A stretch of DNA of 64,000 nt from positions 61,590,385 through 61,654,384 of the forward strand of contig NC_092876.1 of NCBI RefSeq assembly GCF_028372415.1, read 5' to 3'. The position numbers and the translations under genes were made by a program. Every line of letters begins with the position of its first letter. Within the stretch, counting starts at the first letter, position 1. The DNA comes from Notamacropus eugenii. Its lineage: Eukaryota > Chordata > Mammalia > Diprotodontia > Macropodidae. Positions 10,669-23,289 of this stretch are shown piece by piece. The notes beneath the pieces were generated by a model, which saw only the letters and a program-made list of their open reading frames with translations, did not search any database and was not told the DNA's origin.

Positions 10669-13600
10669 CTACCAGAAAAAACTCTCGCACACAGTGGTCG
10701 TTGCTGTGCACAAAGTTCTCCTGGTTCTGCTCCTTTTGCTCAGCATCAGATCATGTAAGTCCTTCCAGGCCTTTCTGAAGTCTTCTTGTTCATCATTTCT
10801 TATGGTGCAATAGTACTCCATTACATTCATATACCATAATTTATTCAGCCATTCCCCAAGTGATGGGCATCCCCTTGATTTCCAGTTTTTGGCAACTACA
10901 AAAAGTGCTGTTATAAATATTTTTGTACATGTGGGACCTTTCCCATTTTTATGATCTCTTGGGGATACAGTCCTAGTAGCGATATTGCTGAGTCAAAGGG
11001 TATGCGCATTTTTGTAGCTGTTTGGGCATAGTCCCAAACAGCTCTCCAGAATGGTTGGATGAGTTCACAGCTCCACCAACAAAGAATTAGTGTTCCAACT
11101 CTCCCACATCCTCTCCAACATTTATCATTTTCCTGTTCTGTCATGTTTGCCAATCTAATAGGTGTGATGTGGTAGCTCAGAGTTGTTTTGATTTGCATCT
11201 CTCTAATCAAAAGTGATTTAGAGCATTTTTCATATGATTATAGATATCTTTAATTTCTTCCTCTGAAAATTGCCAGTTCATATCCTTTGACCATTTATCA
11301 ATTGGGGAATGACTTGTATTCTTGTACATTTGACTCAGTTCTCTGTATATTCTAGAAATGAGGCCTTTATCCCTGAGATTAGCTGTAAAAATTCTTTTCC
11401 ACTTTACTACATCCCTCCGGATTTTGGTTGCATTGGGTTTGGTTGTGCAAAAACTTTTCAGTTTAATGTAATCAAAATTATCCATCTTGCATTTCATAAT
11501 GCTTTCTATCTCTTCTTTAGCCAAAAATTCTTGCCTTCTAAATAAATCTGATAAATACACTATTTCTTGCTTCTCCAGTTTGTCCATGGTATCCATCTTT
11601 ATACCTAGATCATGTACCCATTTCAACTTTATTCTTGTGTATAATGTCAGGCATGGGTCTATGCCTAGTTTCTGCCACACTGTTATCCAGTTTTCCCAGC
11701 AATTTTTGTCGAACAGTAAGTTCTTATCCCAGAAGCTGGGGTCTTTGGGTTTATCAAGCAGGAGGTTGCTACGTTCCTTGTTTACTGTGTCTTGAGTGCC
11801 TAGTTTATTCCACTTGTCTACCCTTCTGTTTCTTAGCCAGTACCAAGTGGCTTTGATAATTGCTGCTTTATAATAGAATCTGAGATCTGGTAGCACTAGG
11901 CCACCTTCCCTAGCATTTCTTTTCATTAGTCCCTTTGATATTCTGGACCTTTTGTTCTTCCAGATGAATTTTGATATTATTTTATCCAGCTCTAGAAAAT
12001 AATTATCTGATAGTTTAATTGGTATGGCACTAAATAAGTAAATTAATTTAGGTAGAATTGTCATTTTTATTACATTAGCTCAGCCTACCCATGAGCAACT
12101 GATGTTTTTCCACTTACTTAGATCTGACTTTATTGTGCAAAAAGTGTCTTGTAATTGTGTTCATATAGTCCCTGGGTTTGTTTTGGCAGGTAAACTCCCA
12201 AGTATTTTATAGCGTCTACCCTAGCTCTAAAGGGGAGTTCTCTTTCTATCTCTTGCTTTTGGACTTTGTTGCTAATATATAGAAATGCAGAAGATTTGTG
12301 TTGGTTTATTTTGTAACCTGCAACTTTGCCAAAGTTGTTTATTATTTCAAGTAGTTTTTTATTTGAATTTCTGGGATTCTCTAAGTATATGATCATATCA
12401 TCTGCAAAGAGTGATAACTTAGTTTCTTCTTTGCCTATTCTTATTCCTTCATTTTCTTTATCTTGTCTAATTGCTACAGCTAACATTTCTAGTACCATAC
12501 TGAATAATAGTGGTGATAATGGACATCTTTGTTTCACCCCTGATCTTATTGGAAATGCATCTAGCTTATCTCCATTGCATATAATGCTTGCTGAAGGTTT
12601 TAGGTAGACACTGCTTATTATTTTATGAAAAGTTCCCTTTGTTCCTATGTTCTCCAGTGTTTTTAATAGGAATAGGTGTTTTTTGTCAAAAGCTTTTTCT
12701 GCATCTATTGAGATAATCATGTGGTTTTTGTTAGTTTTGTTGTTGATATGATCGACAATGCTAATAGTTTTCCTAATATTGAACCAGCCCTGCATTCCTG
12801 GTATGAATCCTACCTGATCATAATGTATTATTCTTGTAATGAGATGCTGTATTCGTTTTGCTAAAATCTTATTTAAAATTTTTACATCTATATTCATTAG
12901 AGAAATTGGTCTATAATTTTCTTTCTCTGTTTTGTCTCTTCCTGGTTTGGGTGTCAAAACCATATTTGTATCATAGAAAGAATTTGGGAGGACCCCTTCT
13001 TCCCCAATTTTCAAAAATAGTCTATATAGTATTGGAATTAACTGTTATTTAAATGCTTGATAGAATTCACTTGTAAATCCATCTGACCCTGGAGATTTTT
13101 TTCTAGGGAGTTCATTGATGGCTTGTTAAATTTCTTTTTCTGAGATGGGGGTTTTTTAAGTATTCAACTTCCTCTTCTGTTAATCTGGGCAATTTGTATT
13201 TTTTAAAATACTCATTCATCTCATTTAGATTATCGAATTCGTGGGCATAAATTTGGGCAAAGTAATTTCTAATTATTGTTTTAATTTCCTCCTCATTGGA
13301 GGTGAGTTCATGCATTTCATTTTTCATATTAGTAATTTGATTTTCTTCTTTCTTTTTTTAATCAAATTGACCAAAGGATTATCAATTTTATTAGTTTTTT
13401 CATAAAACCAACTATTGGTTTTATTTATTAATTCAATAGTTTTCTTAATTTCAATTTTATTAATCTCTCCTTTGGTTTTCAGTATTTCTAATTTGGTATT
13501 TACTTGGGGATTTTCGATTTGTTCTTTTTCTAGCTTTTTCATCTGCATGCTTAAGTCACTGATCTCCTCTTTCTCTATTTTATTTATGTAGGCATTCAAA

Positions 13601-14547
13601 GATATAAAACTTCCCCTAAGAACTGCTTTTGCAGTATCCCATAAAATTTGCTAGGTTGTCTCATTATTCTCATTCTCTTGAATGAAGTTGTTGATTGTTT
13701 CTATGATTTCTTCTTTAACCCACTCCTTCTTTAGGATTAGATTATTTAGTTTCCAATTGATTTTTGGTTTATCTTTCATGGCCTTTTATTACATATAATT
13801 TTTATTGCATTATGATCTGAGAAGGATGCATTGATTATCTCTGCCTTTCTGCACTGGATGGTGAGGTTTTTATGTCCTAGTACATGGTCAGTTTTGTAAA
13901 TGTGCCATGTACCATTGAGAAAAAGGTATATTCCTTTCTATTCCCATTCAGTTTTCTCCAGAGATTTATCATATCTACCTTACCCAGAGTTTTATTTACC
14001 TTCTTAACTTCTTTCTTCTTTATTTTGAGGTTAGATTTGTCAAATTCAGAGAGGGGGAGGTTGAGATCCCCCCACTAGTATAGTTTTGCTGTCAATTTCT
14101 TCCTTGAACTCCCCCAACCTTTCCTCTAGGAATTTGGATGCTATACCACTTGGAGCACACATGTTTAGTAATGATATTGCTGTCTATGGTGCCTTCTAGC
14201 AGGATATAGTTTCCTTCCTTATCTCTTTTGATTAGATCTATTTCTGCTTTTGCTTTGTCTGAGATTAGGATTGCTACTACTGCTTTTCTTACATCAGCTG
14301 AAGCACAATATATTCTGCTCCAAACTTTGACATTTATCCTGTGTGTATCCCCCCATTTCAAATGTGTTTCTTGTAAACAACATATTGTTGGATTATGGCT
14401 TTTAATCCATTCTGCTATCCCTCTCTGTTTTATGGGAGAGTTCATTCCATTCACATTCACAGTTACAATTACAATCTGTGTATTTCCTTCCATCCTTTTT
14501 CCCACCATTTGTGCTTTTAGCTCTTCCATCTCCCTTCCCCTCCTCAA
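10669..14547 (-). pseudogene. L1 ORF2 relic (endonuclease-reverse transcriptase)
   Basis: Pieces in several frames: endonuclease start with QIVIVTVNVNGMNSP and CCLQETHLK (14547-14092); linker pieces (13599-13112); reverse transcriptase with FADDM catalytic box (13014-12130); thumb and C-terminal region (12064-11207); Cys-rich end CWRGCGRVGTLILCWWSCEL (11210-10911); and stop at 10669. Several frameshifts and stops. FADD in place of YADD is common in L1. Confidence 0.9.
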
Positions 14548-15130
14548 TAGTTTTCACTTTTTACCACCACCTCCTTCAGCCTTCCCTTCCTTCTTTTAGC
14601 CCCCTTCCCTTTTACTCCCCTTTCCCCTTACTGCTTTTTCCCTCCCTTTTAGCTTCCCTCCCCTTTTCTTTCCTCTTCCTCTCCTACTGTCTAGAGAGCT
14701 AGTTAGGATTATATACTTACATTTATTGTTCCCTCCTTGAACCAAATCAGATGAGAGTACCTCTCAGACAATGCTCATCTCCCTCCCCTCTTTCCCTCTG
14801 CTATAATTTTGTACTTCTTCCTGTGATGTAATTTACCATTTTCTGCTTCCTCCTTTTCACACCTCCTGTTACAATCCCTTCACATACTTAAATCATATTT
14901 TTAACATGACATCATTTACTTTATACCCGTGCCCTCTATATATATCCCTTTTATATTTCATAATAGATGCACAATTCTCAAGATTAACAGGTATCATCTT
15001 TCCTTATAGGGAGGTAAACAATTTGCCCAAATTGAGTAACAAGTTTTTTGTGTTTTTTTTGTTTGTTTTTTTCCCCTGTTTACCTTTTTATGCCTCTCTT
15101 GAGACCTGCATTTGAAGATCGAATTTTCTA

Positions 15131-16216
15131 TTAAGTTCTGGTGTTTTTATCAGGAAGATCTAGAAATCCCTTATTTCGTTCATTGACCATCTCCTTGCCA
15201 GAAATGTTATGCTGAACTTTGCTGATCCTTGGTTGTAGTCCCAACTCCTTTGCCTTACAGAATATTGGATTCCAATTCCTTTGATCTTTTAATGTAGAAG
15301 CTACAAGGTCCTGTGTGATCCTGACTGTAGATCCTTGATATTTGAATGGTTTCTTTCTGGATGCCTGTAGTATTTTCTCCTTCACTTGATAGTTCTGGAA
15401 TTTGGCAACGAAATTTCTTGGGGTTTTGAGTTTGGGATCCCTTTCGGGAGGTGAACAGTGGATTCTTTTGATGACTATTTTGCCCTCTGGATCTAGCACT
15501 TCTAGGCAGTTTCCCTTGATGATTTCCTGGAAGATATTGTCCAGACTCTTTTTTTCATCATGGCTTTCTGGCAGGCCAATAATTCTTAAATTTTCCCTCC
15601 TGGATCTGTTTTCCAGGTCAGTTGTTTTTCCAATTAGATATTTTACATTTTCTTCTATCTTTTCATTCTTTAGATTTTGTTTGACTGATTCTTGCTGTCT
15701 CATAGAGTCATTAGTTTCTACTTGCCCAATTCTAATCTTTATCAAATTGTTTTCTTCAGTTAACTTTTGCATCTCCTTTTCCATTTGTCCAATTTTTCCT
15801 TGTAAGGAGTTATTTTCTCCAGCTAATTTTTGTACTTCCTTTTCCATTTGTCCAGTTTTCCCAGTTAGGTTTTGTACTTCCTTTTCCATCTGTCCAATTG
15901 TTCCCTTTAAGGAGTTATTTTCTCCAGTTAATTTTTGTACTTCCTTTTCCATTTGTTCAATTTTCCTTTTCAAAGGATGTTCTCATCAGTGAATCCTTTT
16001 TTGATACTTTTAAAATCATTGGGCAGTTTTTCTTCTATTTCCTTCTTCAGATGTTCCAGGAGAGCTGTTTGTGCATGCAAGCAGTTCACAGTCCCTTCTG
16101 AAGTTTCAGATGGAAGGATTCTCACTACTGACCTCTTTGGTATTTGTGTTTTCGTCCTTGTCCCCATAGAAAGATTCTATAGTTTCTTTTACATTCTTTT
16201 GCTTTTTCTTGTTCAT
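15131..16216 (-). pseudogene. L1 ORF1 relic (RNA-binding chaperone)
   Basis: The start at 16216 reads MNKKKQKNVKETIESFYGDK, but the frame is broken early. The continuation is split over another frame (to about 15970) and then a 280-codon open stretch (15973-15131). The latter has a long coiled coil built of near-repeats (GQMEKEVQKL...GENNSL), followed by the RRM-like part (RRENLRIIGLPES...) and the C-terminal domain. In L1, ORF1p forms trimers through the coiled coil and coats the RNA. At least two frameshifts. Confidence 0.85.
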
Positions 16217-17172
16217 GATGGTAATTGTGTGCTGTGGCTTCTGGTTCTTTCAGTTAGAAGCTGCAGAACTTGGTGCTGAGCTGACTGCAGGTTTTTGTTT
16301 TGTGTTTCCCCGATCAGCCCTGGAGTTAGCTTGTTAAGTGTGGGGGAGGGGTGGTCTGGTCACAGGAGATCTCCTCAGCTGAACTGAGGCAAAGGCAAGC
16401 TCAGGGGATGGTGATCCCAGCTGCCCTATTGTCTTCCTATTTTCCCTGGAGTGCTGAGGCACTTTAGATCCTAGTGCAAGTTTCCACTCCTCCTGGGGTT
16501 CCTCTCCTGGCGCTGAGGTTTGCCTGGGTTCTAGTGAGAGTTTCCTCTGCCCTGGGTCCCCTTTCCCTCTGGTTTGCCTCTGCCACAGTAGGAGGAATCC
16601 CCCTTAGCTATTTTCCTAGCCTCAGGTGTTATGAGACTATTTGCCCCCTCTGCTGTTCCCGCTGATTCAGAATTTTTCTGGGGAAATATTTTATGGTTCT
16701 TTCAAGGTCATAAAGAGGGGAGGAGAGAGCACTTACTGATCACTCTGCCATCCTGGCTCCCAGAAGTTAAAGTAGGTGACTTACAGATGTTTAATCTGTG
16801 GGCTGAAAGTCTCAGGAGCTGCTGCACTGATATCTGGGACTCAGCAGCTATCACTCAGCTCTGTTGGTCTCTCACCCTGGGCTGCCGCTCTGCTGATTCT
16901 GCCTGCTGCTGTCGCAGGTTACCTGGGGCCCTCCCGCTCCCGCTGTGCTGGGTGCATTGTGCTGTGCACTGTAGGCTCACCTCCACAGAATAGATCCTTC
17001 CCATGGACCTTCCAGTGTGTCCTGGGCTTTGAATCTGCCAACAGTCTGTCTCCTATTAGAATCTGCACCTCCGAAATTTGGTCAGATTCTCTTTTTTAGA
17101 GGTATCTGAAGGAGTTTGTCTAAGAGCTTAGGTGAGTCAATTGCTCTCACTCTGCCATCTTGCCTCCACCCC
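16217..17172 (-). promoter_or_regulatory. L1 5' UTR / internal promoter with two start-like blocks
   Basis: Two blocks containing ATGGCAGAGTGA occur about 410 bp apart on the minus strand: GGAGGCAAGATGGCAGAGTG at the outer end (about 17150-17168) and GGAGCCAGGATGGCAGAGTG inside (about 16740-16759). In L1 the AAGATGG motif at the 5' end is a YY1 site that sets the transcription start. The inner block looks like an older 5' end with extra sequence added upstream. Confidence 0.6.
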
Positions 17173-17183
17173 CCATAGGTTTG

Positions 17184-19365
17184 CCTGTGAGACAGGCTGT
17201 CAGTACAGTCTTGGATGGTTCAACTCCATTACAATGACTTGGATTTATTTTCAAAGCCTTTGAGGCCTGATTCCAACATGTCACTTCTGTCAGGAGAGGA
17301 ATAACTAGACCTGATACAGAAAAAGCTAGGAAGTTATTAAAGAAGATTTGATTCCTTTGATAGAGTGGCATGGCCTGAGGTTATGGTGCTCACACAACTG
17401 AGAGTGCAGGATAACCCTGAGAGCACGGAAGGCATTGGCTTCAGACAAGTATTTGACTTCACACAAAGGCTTTTCAGAGCCTAGTACAGAGACCCAGCAA
17501 GAGTGGGGCAGTGGTTAGGAAGTATACAAGCTACCCTAAGCAAACCCAAGAGATCATCAGGTCTCTATATGACCATGGGCTCTCGTCGTACCTTTGCTAC
17601 ATGAGCATTAGAAGCAACCCTCCAGTTTCTCAGCAATGAAATGGTTGGTCCAGGGGCTAGGGGCAGATCATATGGATGAATCAAGACCTCAGGCTAAAAT
17701 GCTGGCTCCATGAAGGGCCAAGCAATATTCTTAGTGAAGAGCCACCAAAATTGAACTAGAGACCAATCCAGAACATACTAGCTTCCCCAGAGAGATTCAA
17801 GCCATGTCTGCTGGAATATTGTTTACCCAGCTGAGAATGGAAGAGACCTTAGAACATGGAAGTTTCCAGAAGGTCAAAGAGGGTGAGATTCAGGGATCAA
17901 GGCCACCTGCTTCAATAGCAATACCAAAAAAGACCAAAGATATTTTGCTAAAATTGTGGAAATCATCCAGATTAACCAAACAGATTGTTTTCCTAACAAT
18001 TCCCTGAACCTCTGAAAAAGGAGATGCAGAAATCCCTTGGGATATGAGCTCTGATCAGTAAAATCTCACTGGACAAAGGAACATCATCTTTTCCTTGTCT
18101 TCTGCCATGGCAACGTGAACATGTTGGCTGTACTCCGGTCCACTGCTGAAAACCACTGACTGCCCAGAGCACTCGGAATTCATGGCATCCTCTACTGATC
18201 CACCCAAGTCCTTTATTCAAGATGACCTTTGGATAGCTTGAGGACAACCTCATACCTGGAGGACATTGGTCACCAGAATCCTTGAGCGTTTGCCAGCGGT
18301 GGATTCTCAGGTAGCAGCAGGTCAGAGTTCTTGGCTTTGGAACAGGTAGGTACAACTGAGCTGCAAGATGATGCATACACAGCCCAACTTTGAGTACAGG
18401 CCAAAATACACTGACCTAGACATCCTGGCAAACTGCTTACTGAGATGGGTAGTGTCTCTGGTCAGCTAGGATCTAGGAATAGCAATATTGGCTAAAAAGG
18501 GGGCTTTAGGCATCCCTCTGCAGAGAAAGTGCTGACCTGCATTAGTAGGAGAAGATTTCTTACGTGGGAGTTGGCTATGAAATCCCAGGTCTAGTTTACT
18601 GAGTATTGGTGAACAGAGGGCTGGTCATGCTTAGGGAATCACACTTGGCTCTCACTGAAGAAATGCCTGGAATTGGAACTCTGCACTGAAGGGATGATTG
18701 GGCAATCAACATACGTGAAGTCATTAACATTCCTGGACACCCACTGATCCCTGGCCATGGAGCATGGCAAACAGGGTCACAGGGGCATAGCTCAGAGTTC
18801 ATCCAGTGCACCCTCTTCAGTTCATAATTCTGTCACATCGTGTGATTTCCCAATTGGTAACATGAAGACGTACAAGTAGACAAGTCCCCTGCAGTCTCTT
18901 CTAGCTCAGTGTTCTCTGATTCTAAAGATATCTCAGTGGGTGGTCAGTGGTATCCCATGGAGAGTGAGCAGAGAGGAGACCAAGGGGGAACAGGAGGTGG
19001 AGATGTCTGTCTTCCCCTAATCCTTGTGGGAGATATTAGGTCCTGTGTGAGTTGGAGGAGTCACAAGACAAGGTGTAGCCCAAGCCAAGGCTGGGGGCCC
19101 TTAAGAGACAAGCTTAGATTACCCCTTGCCAGATTCCAGGATATAGCATAGGAATCCACAATTGGCCTCGTCTTTCACCCTCCACGCTCCCAGTCACCCA
19201 TGTCTAAAGAATGTCTCCGACCAGTGGGGAGTAGCAGGGCCTGGGGAAGCTGCCAGGGTACAACTCAAGGTCTGAGTGACCTATCCCAGGAGATCAAGAT
19301 AGGGTCCCTCCCACTCCCCCAGACCTAAGTGACCACCCAGGAGCTACTAAAGATAATGGTTTATC
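17184..19365. other. unassigned intergenic sequence
   Basis: About 2.2 kb of unique-looking sequence with no family recognised. A single 33-bp-repeat-like unit (GGAAGAGACCTTAGAACATGG) lies at about 17835. See rejected items for a weak retroviral-like resemblance. Confidence 0.5.
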
Positions 19366-19369
19366 TTTA

Positions 19370-19565
19370 TTGTGGCTTCTCAGGGATAAAACCTTTTAAA
19401 CACACTATTGTATTGGATTTTCATGGCCACCCCAGGAGGTAAGAGGCACTCATTTGATAGAAAGTTAAACTGAGGTTGAGAGGTGATGTGATTTGTCCAT
19501 GAAACTTGCACTACTTGTAAATGACAGAGCAAAGACTGGAACCCACATCTCTTGACTCCAAAGCC
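19370..19565 (-). mobile_element. MIR SINE (minus orientation)
   Basis: TTGGATTTTCATGGCCACCC, AGTTAAACTGAGGTTGAGAG and ACAGAGCAAAGACTGGAACC on plus, the reverse MIR layout. Confidence 0.65.
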
Positions 19566-19789
19566 AGGCCTCTTCCCTCTCATTCCCGGGCTCTTGCTCC
19601 AGATTCCTTCTCCTTCACCTTGCCTGCCCCATGACCTCTCTGAAGAGGCCATTGACCTAAGTTAGCCTTCTTCTCCTGGTCGGTGACTCTTGCCACAGGA
19701 CCATCATTTTAGGAAGGTCCCCAGCCGAGTTTCACCTCACTGTCTTCTAGACTCTCTCTCCAAACTCCTTTCTTCTTTGTAACTTGATC

Positions 19790-19962
19790 ATTGCCCCTGC
19801 TGGAGTACCCATTTTTCTCACTTCCAGCCTTCCAATTCTATTAATTGTCCTCCCCCATTAGAAAGTAAGCTCCTTGAGGGTAGGGACTGTCTTATTTTCT
19901 TGTATTTTAACTCCATCACTTAACATAGGGCCTGGCACAGAGTTAGCACTTAGTAAATGCTC
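19790..19962 (+). mobile_element. L2 LINE 3' end
   Basis: GCTCCTTGAGGGTAGGGACT, CATAGGGCCTGGCACAGAGT and TTAGTAAATGCT are L2 terminal sequence. The tail grades into an (ATCC)n microsatellite. Confidence 0.85.
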
Positions 19963-20036
19963 TATCCATCCATCCATCCATCTACCCATTCATCCATCCA
20001 TCCATCCATCCATCCATCCATCCATCCATCCATCCA
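19963..20036. repeat. (ATCC)n microsatellite
   Basis: About 18 mostly perfect tetramers with two early interruptions (ATCTACCCATTC), seeded at the L2 tail. Confidence 0.95.
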
Positions 20037-20114
20037 TGTCTGTCCATCTCTTTTTCTTCCTCTTATCTTTTTTCCTTTCTTGTTCATTCTCCCTTCCTTC
20101 CTCCTTCCTTTTTC

Positions 20115-22292
20115 TTTTTTTCTTTTTATTTTTTAATGTTTAACAATCACTGCCATACAATTGCGATTTTATCCCCCCCCACCTACCCCCCACTACCCCC
20201 CTCCCTCCCCACAACCGCATACAATTCTGTATAGATTCTACATATACTTTCCTATTGAGTATATTTTCACTATAGTCATGCTATGTAGTCAGACTAAGAT
20301 AAATGAAAGAAATCGTATAACAAATCAGAACATGATACACAAACACATACACATACACAAACATGATCTGCTACATTATGTGAGTGACTTCCATATTTCT
20401 CTCTCTGAGTGTGGAAGGCATTTTGCCTCGAGATCCTCCATTGGGATTTTTTTTTTTTTTTGGTAAGAAGTTCTTGTGTTATTACAAAAATCTAAGTCTA
20501 CCAGAAAAAACTCTCACACACTGTGGTCATTGCTGTGCATAAAGTTCTCCTGGTTCTGCTCCTTTCACTCAGCATCAGGTCACATAAGTCCTTCCAGGCC
20601 TCTCTGAAGTCTTCTTGTTCATCATTTCTTATGGCACAATAGTACTCCATTACATTCATATACCATAATTTATTCAGCCATTCCCCAATTGATGGACATC
20701 CCCTTGACTTCCAGTTTTTGGCAACTACATAGAGTGCTGCTATAAATATTTTTGTACATGTGGGACCCTTTCCCATTTTTATGATCTCTTGGGGATATAG
20801 TCCTAGTAGCGATATTGCTGGGTCAAAGGGTATGCACATTTTTGTGGCCCTTTGGGCATAGTTCCAAATTGCTCTCCAGAATGGTTGGATGCGCTCGCAG
20901 CTCCACCAACAATGAATTAGTGTTCCAACTCTCCCACATCCTCTCCAGCATTTATCATTTTCTTGTTCTGTCATGTTTGCCAATCTTATAGGTGTGATGT
21001 GGTACCTCGGAGTTGTTTTGATTTGCATCTCTCTAACCAATAGTGATTTAGAGCATTTTTTCATATGATTATAGATAGCTTTAATTTCTTCCTCTGAAAA
21101 TTGCCTGTTCATATCCTTTGACCATTTATCAATTGGGGAATGACTTGTATGATTATACATTTGGGTCAGTTCTCTATATATTCTAGAGATGAGGCCTTTA
21201 TCCCCGAGCTTAGCTGTAAAAATTCTTTCCCAATTTACTACATCCCTCCGGATTTTGGTTGCATTGGGTTTGGTTGTGCAAAAACTTCTCAGTTTAATGT
21301 AATCAAAGTTATCCATTTTGCATTTCATAATGCTTTCTATCTCTCCTTTAGTAAAGAATTCTTCCCTTCTCCATAGATCTGATAAATACACTATTCCTTG
21401 CTTCTCCAGTTTATTCATGGTATCAATCTTTATACCTAAATCATGTACCCATTTGGACTTTATTCTTGTGTACGGTGTCAGATATGGGTCTATGCTTAAT
21501 TTCCGCCACACTGTTATCCAGTTTTCCCAGCAATTTTTGTCAAACAATGAGTTCTTATCCCAGAAGCTGGGGTCCTTGGGTTTATCAAACAGAAGGTTGC
21601 TATATTCCTTGCCTACTGCATCTTGAGTGCCAAGTCTATTCCACTTGTCTACCTCTCTGTTTCTTAGCCAATACCGAGTGGTTTTGATAATTGCTGCTTT
21701 ATAGTACAGTTTGAGGTCTGGTAGCGCTAGGCCACCTTCCCAAGCATTTCTTTTCATTAGTCCCTTTGATATTCTGGACCTTTTGTTTTTCCAAATGAAT
21801 TTTGATATTATTTTATCCAGCTCTAGAAAGTAATTGTCTGATAGTTTAATTGGTATGGCACTAAATAAGTATATTAATTTGGGTAGAATTGTCATTTTTA
21901 TTATATTAGCACGGCCTACCCATGAGCAACTAATGTTTTTCCACTTACTTAAATCTGAGTTTATTTGTGCAAAAAGTGTCTTGTAATTGTGTTCATATAA
22001 TCCCTGGGTTTGTTTTGGCAGGTAGACTCCTAAGTATTTTATACTGTCTACCCTAGCTTTAAATGGGATTTCTCTTTCTATCTCTTGCTGTTGGACTTTG
22101 TTGCTAATATATAGGAATGCAGAAGATTTGTGTGGGTTTATTTTGTACCCTGCAACTTTGCCAAAGTTGTTTATTAATTCTAGTAATTTTTTACTTGAAT
22201 CTCTGGGATTCTCTAGGTAAATCATCATATCATCTGCAAAGAGTGATAACTTAGTTTCTTCTTTGGCTATTCTTATTCCTTGAATATCTTTA
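20115..22292 (-). mobile_element. 5'-truncated L1 LINE
   Basis: A 2.18-kb minus-strand copy of the same family as 10324-17172. It is flanked by a 15-bp direct repeat (CCTCCTTCCTTTTTC at 20100-20114 and 22293-22307). The repeat is pyrimidine-rich, so chance similarity is possible, but its position at both ends fits. It contains the last part of ORF2 and the 3' UTR with a G-rich strand (CCCCCCC runs at 20173-20210 on plus). Confidence 0.9.
20498..22228 (-). pseudogene. L1 ORF2 C-terminal fragment, 576 open codons
   Basis: An uninterrupted reading frame from just after the FADDM box through the thumb and the Cys-rich end (CWRGCGRVGTLIHCWWSCER) to the natural stop at 20498. It lacks the endonuclease and most of the reverse transcriptase fingers and palm because of 5' truncation, so it has no complete enzyme. 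The intact frame suggests a younger insertion than the 10.3-kb copy. Confidence 0.9.
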
Positions 22293-22394
22293 CCTCCTTC
22301 CTTTTTCCTTTCTCTTCCCTCCTTTCTCTATCCTTTCTTCTTCCTTTCCTTCCTTCCTTTTCTTCCCTCCTTCCTTTCTTCCTTAATAATAGAG

Positions 22395-22665
22395 TACTGG
22401 AACTGGACTAAGAAAGTCCTGCATTACAATCCTGCCTCAGACACTTATTAGCTGTGTGAACAAGGACCAGTCCCTTCACTTCTCAGACTCAGTTTCCTTA
22501 TCTGTATGATCCTGGGAAATTAACCTCTCAGTCTCAGTTTCTTCATTTGAAAAATAGGGATAATTAAAGCCCCTACTTCCTAAGGTTTTTGTGAGGGATC
22601 AAATGAGATAAAGTGCTTTGCCCACTTTGAGACATTGTATAAATGCTAGTTGTGATTGCCTACAT
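22395..22665 (+). mobile_element. MIR SINE
   Basis: GCCTCAGACACTTATTAGCT, GTGTGAACAAGGACCAGTCC, CTCAGTTTCTTCATTTGAAA and GATCAAATGAGATAAAGTGC in MIR order. Part of the CTCAGTTTC block is doubled. Confidence 0.8.
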
Positions 22666-22675
22666 AACCTATTTT

Positions 22676-22733
22676 CTCCATCTATCTATCCATCCATCCA
22701 TCATCTATCTCTATCTTTCTGTCTATCTATCTG

Positions 22734-22822
<89 letters not shown>

Positions 22823-22840
22823 TGGTCTATCTATCTAACC
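22676..22840. repeat. compound (ATCC)/(TATC)/(TCTG)n microsatellite
   Basis: Three adjoining tetramer tracts: short ATCC, then about 10 TATC, then about 14 TCTG units. Confidence 0.95.
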
Positions 22841-23285
22841 ACCCTTGCCTCTGTGCTGGGGTCTCCTTCTTCCTGAACCCTTGGGCCTCCATTTCTCTTC
22901 CTCTGGTCTCCACACTTTTGCACTTTGGGACCCTGTAGTTCAGGGGTCAATGGCTGCTCCCCCATCCTACAGCAGCCCCTCTCAGTAAGTCCACTTCTGT
23001 CTGCTCGGCAGAAAAGCCTTTCCTTTGCTTCCTGCCCTCACTCTCATCTCTGTCCCTTCAGAGTCCCCTTCCTCCCCTGCTTTCTAGTTCTATTTTGCCT
23101 TCCAGTAGCCCTGCCCTATGGCCAGCTAACTCCCCTTCATCCTAGGGGTAATCTCTCTCTGTCTCTCTTTTGGTCCTCATAGAAACCTGTCTATAACTCC
23201 AGAAGATACCAGGGCCCTTCCAGTACAGACTGCTCCTTCTCTCATGCCCCCTACAAACTCAGGTTTCCCCCATCACTTCCACATC
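22840..23285. other. unassigned intergenic sequence
   Basis: Pyrimidine-rich, no family recognised. Confidence 0.45.
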
Positions 23286-23289
23286 TCTG

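Larger units (their letters stand above)
10324..17172 (-). mobile_element. near full-length L1 LINE (marsupial type), inactivated
   Basis: A 6.85-kb minus-strand L1 flanked by an 11-bp direct repeat CCATAGGTTTG (10313-10323 and 17173-17183). It runs from a 5' start with a CAAGATGGCAGAG YY1-like motif (near 17150-17163) through a 5' UTR of about 0.95 kb, ORF1 (16216-15131) and ORF2 (about 14547-10669) to a short A-rich tail at the low-coordinate end. Both ORFs are broken by frameshifts and stops, so it should not be able to move by itself. The family assignment rests on ORF content and on similarity to the copy at 20115-22292. Confidence 0.95.

Noticed and set aside
15402..15992. 196-codon plus-strand ORF rich in Phe/Ser/Ile
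   Set aside because: It is the antisense shadow of the L1 ORF1 coiled-coil repeat.
18660..18810. Possible retroviral pol relic (weak resemblance to an RNase H/integrase border, PGHP-like motif)
   Set aside because: A single short motif with frame changes and no neighbouring gag, RT, LTR or primer site. Chance cannot be excluded.
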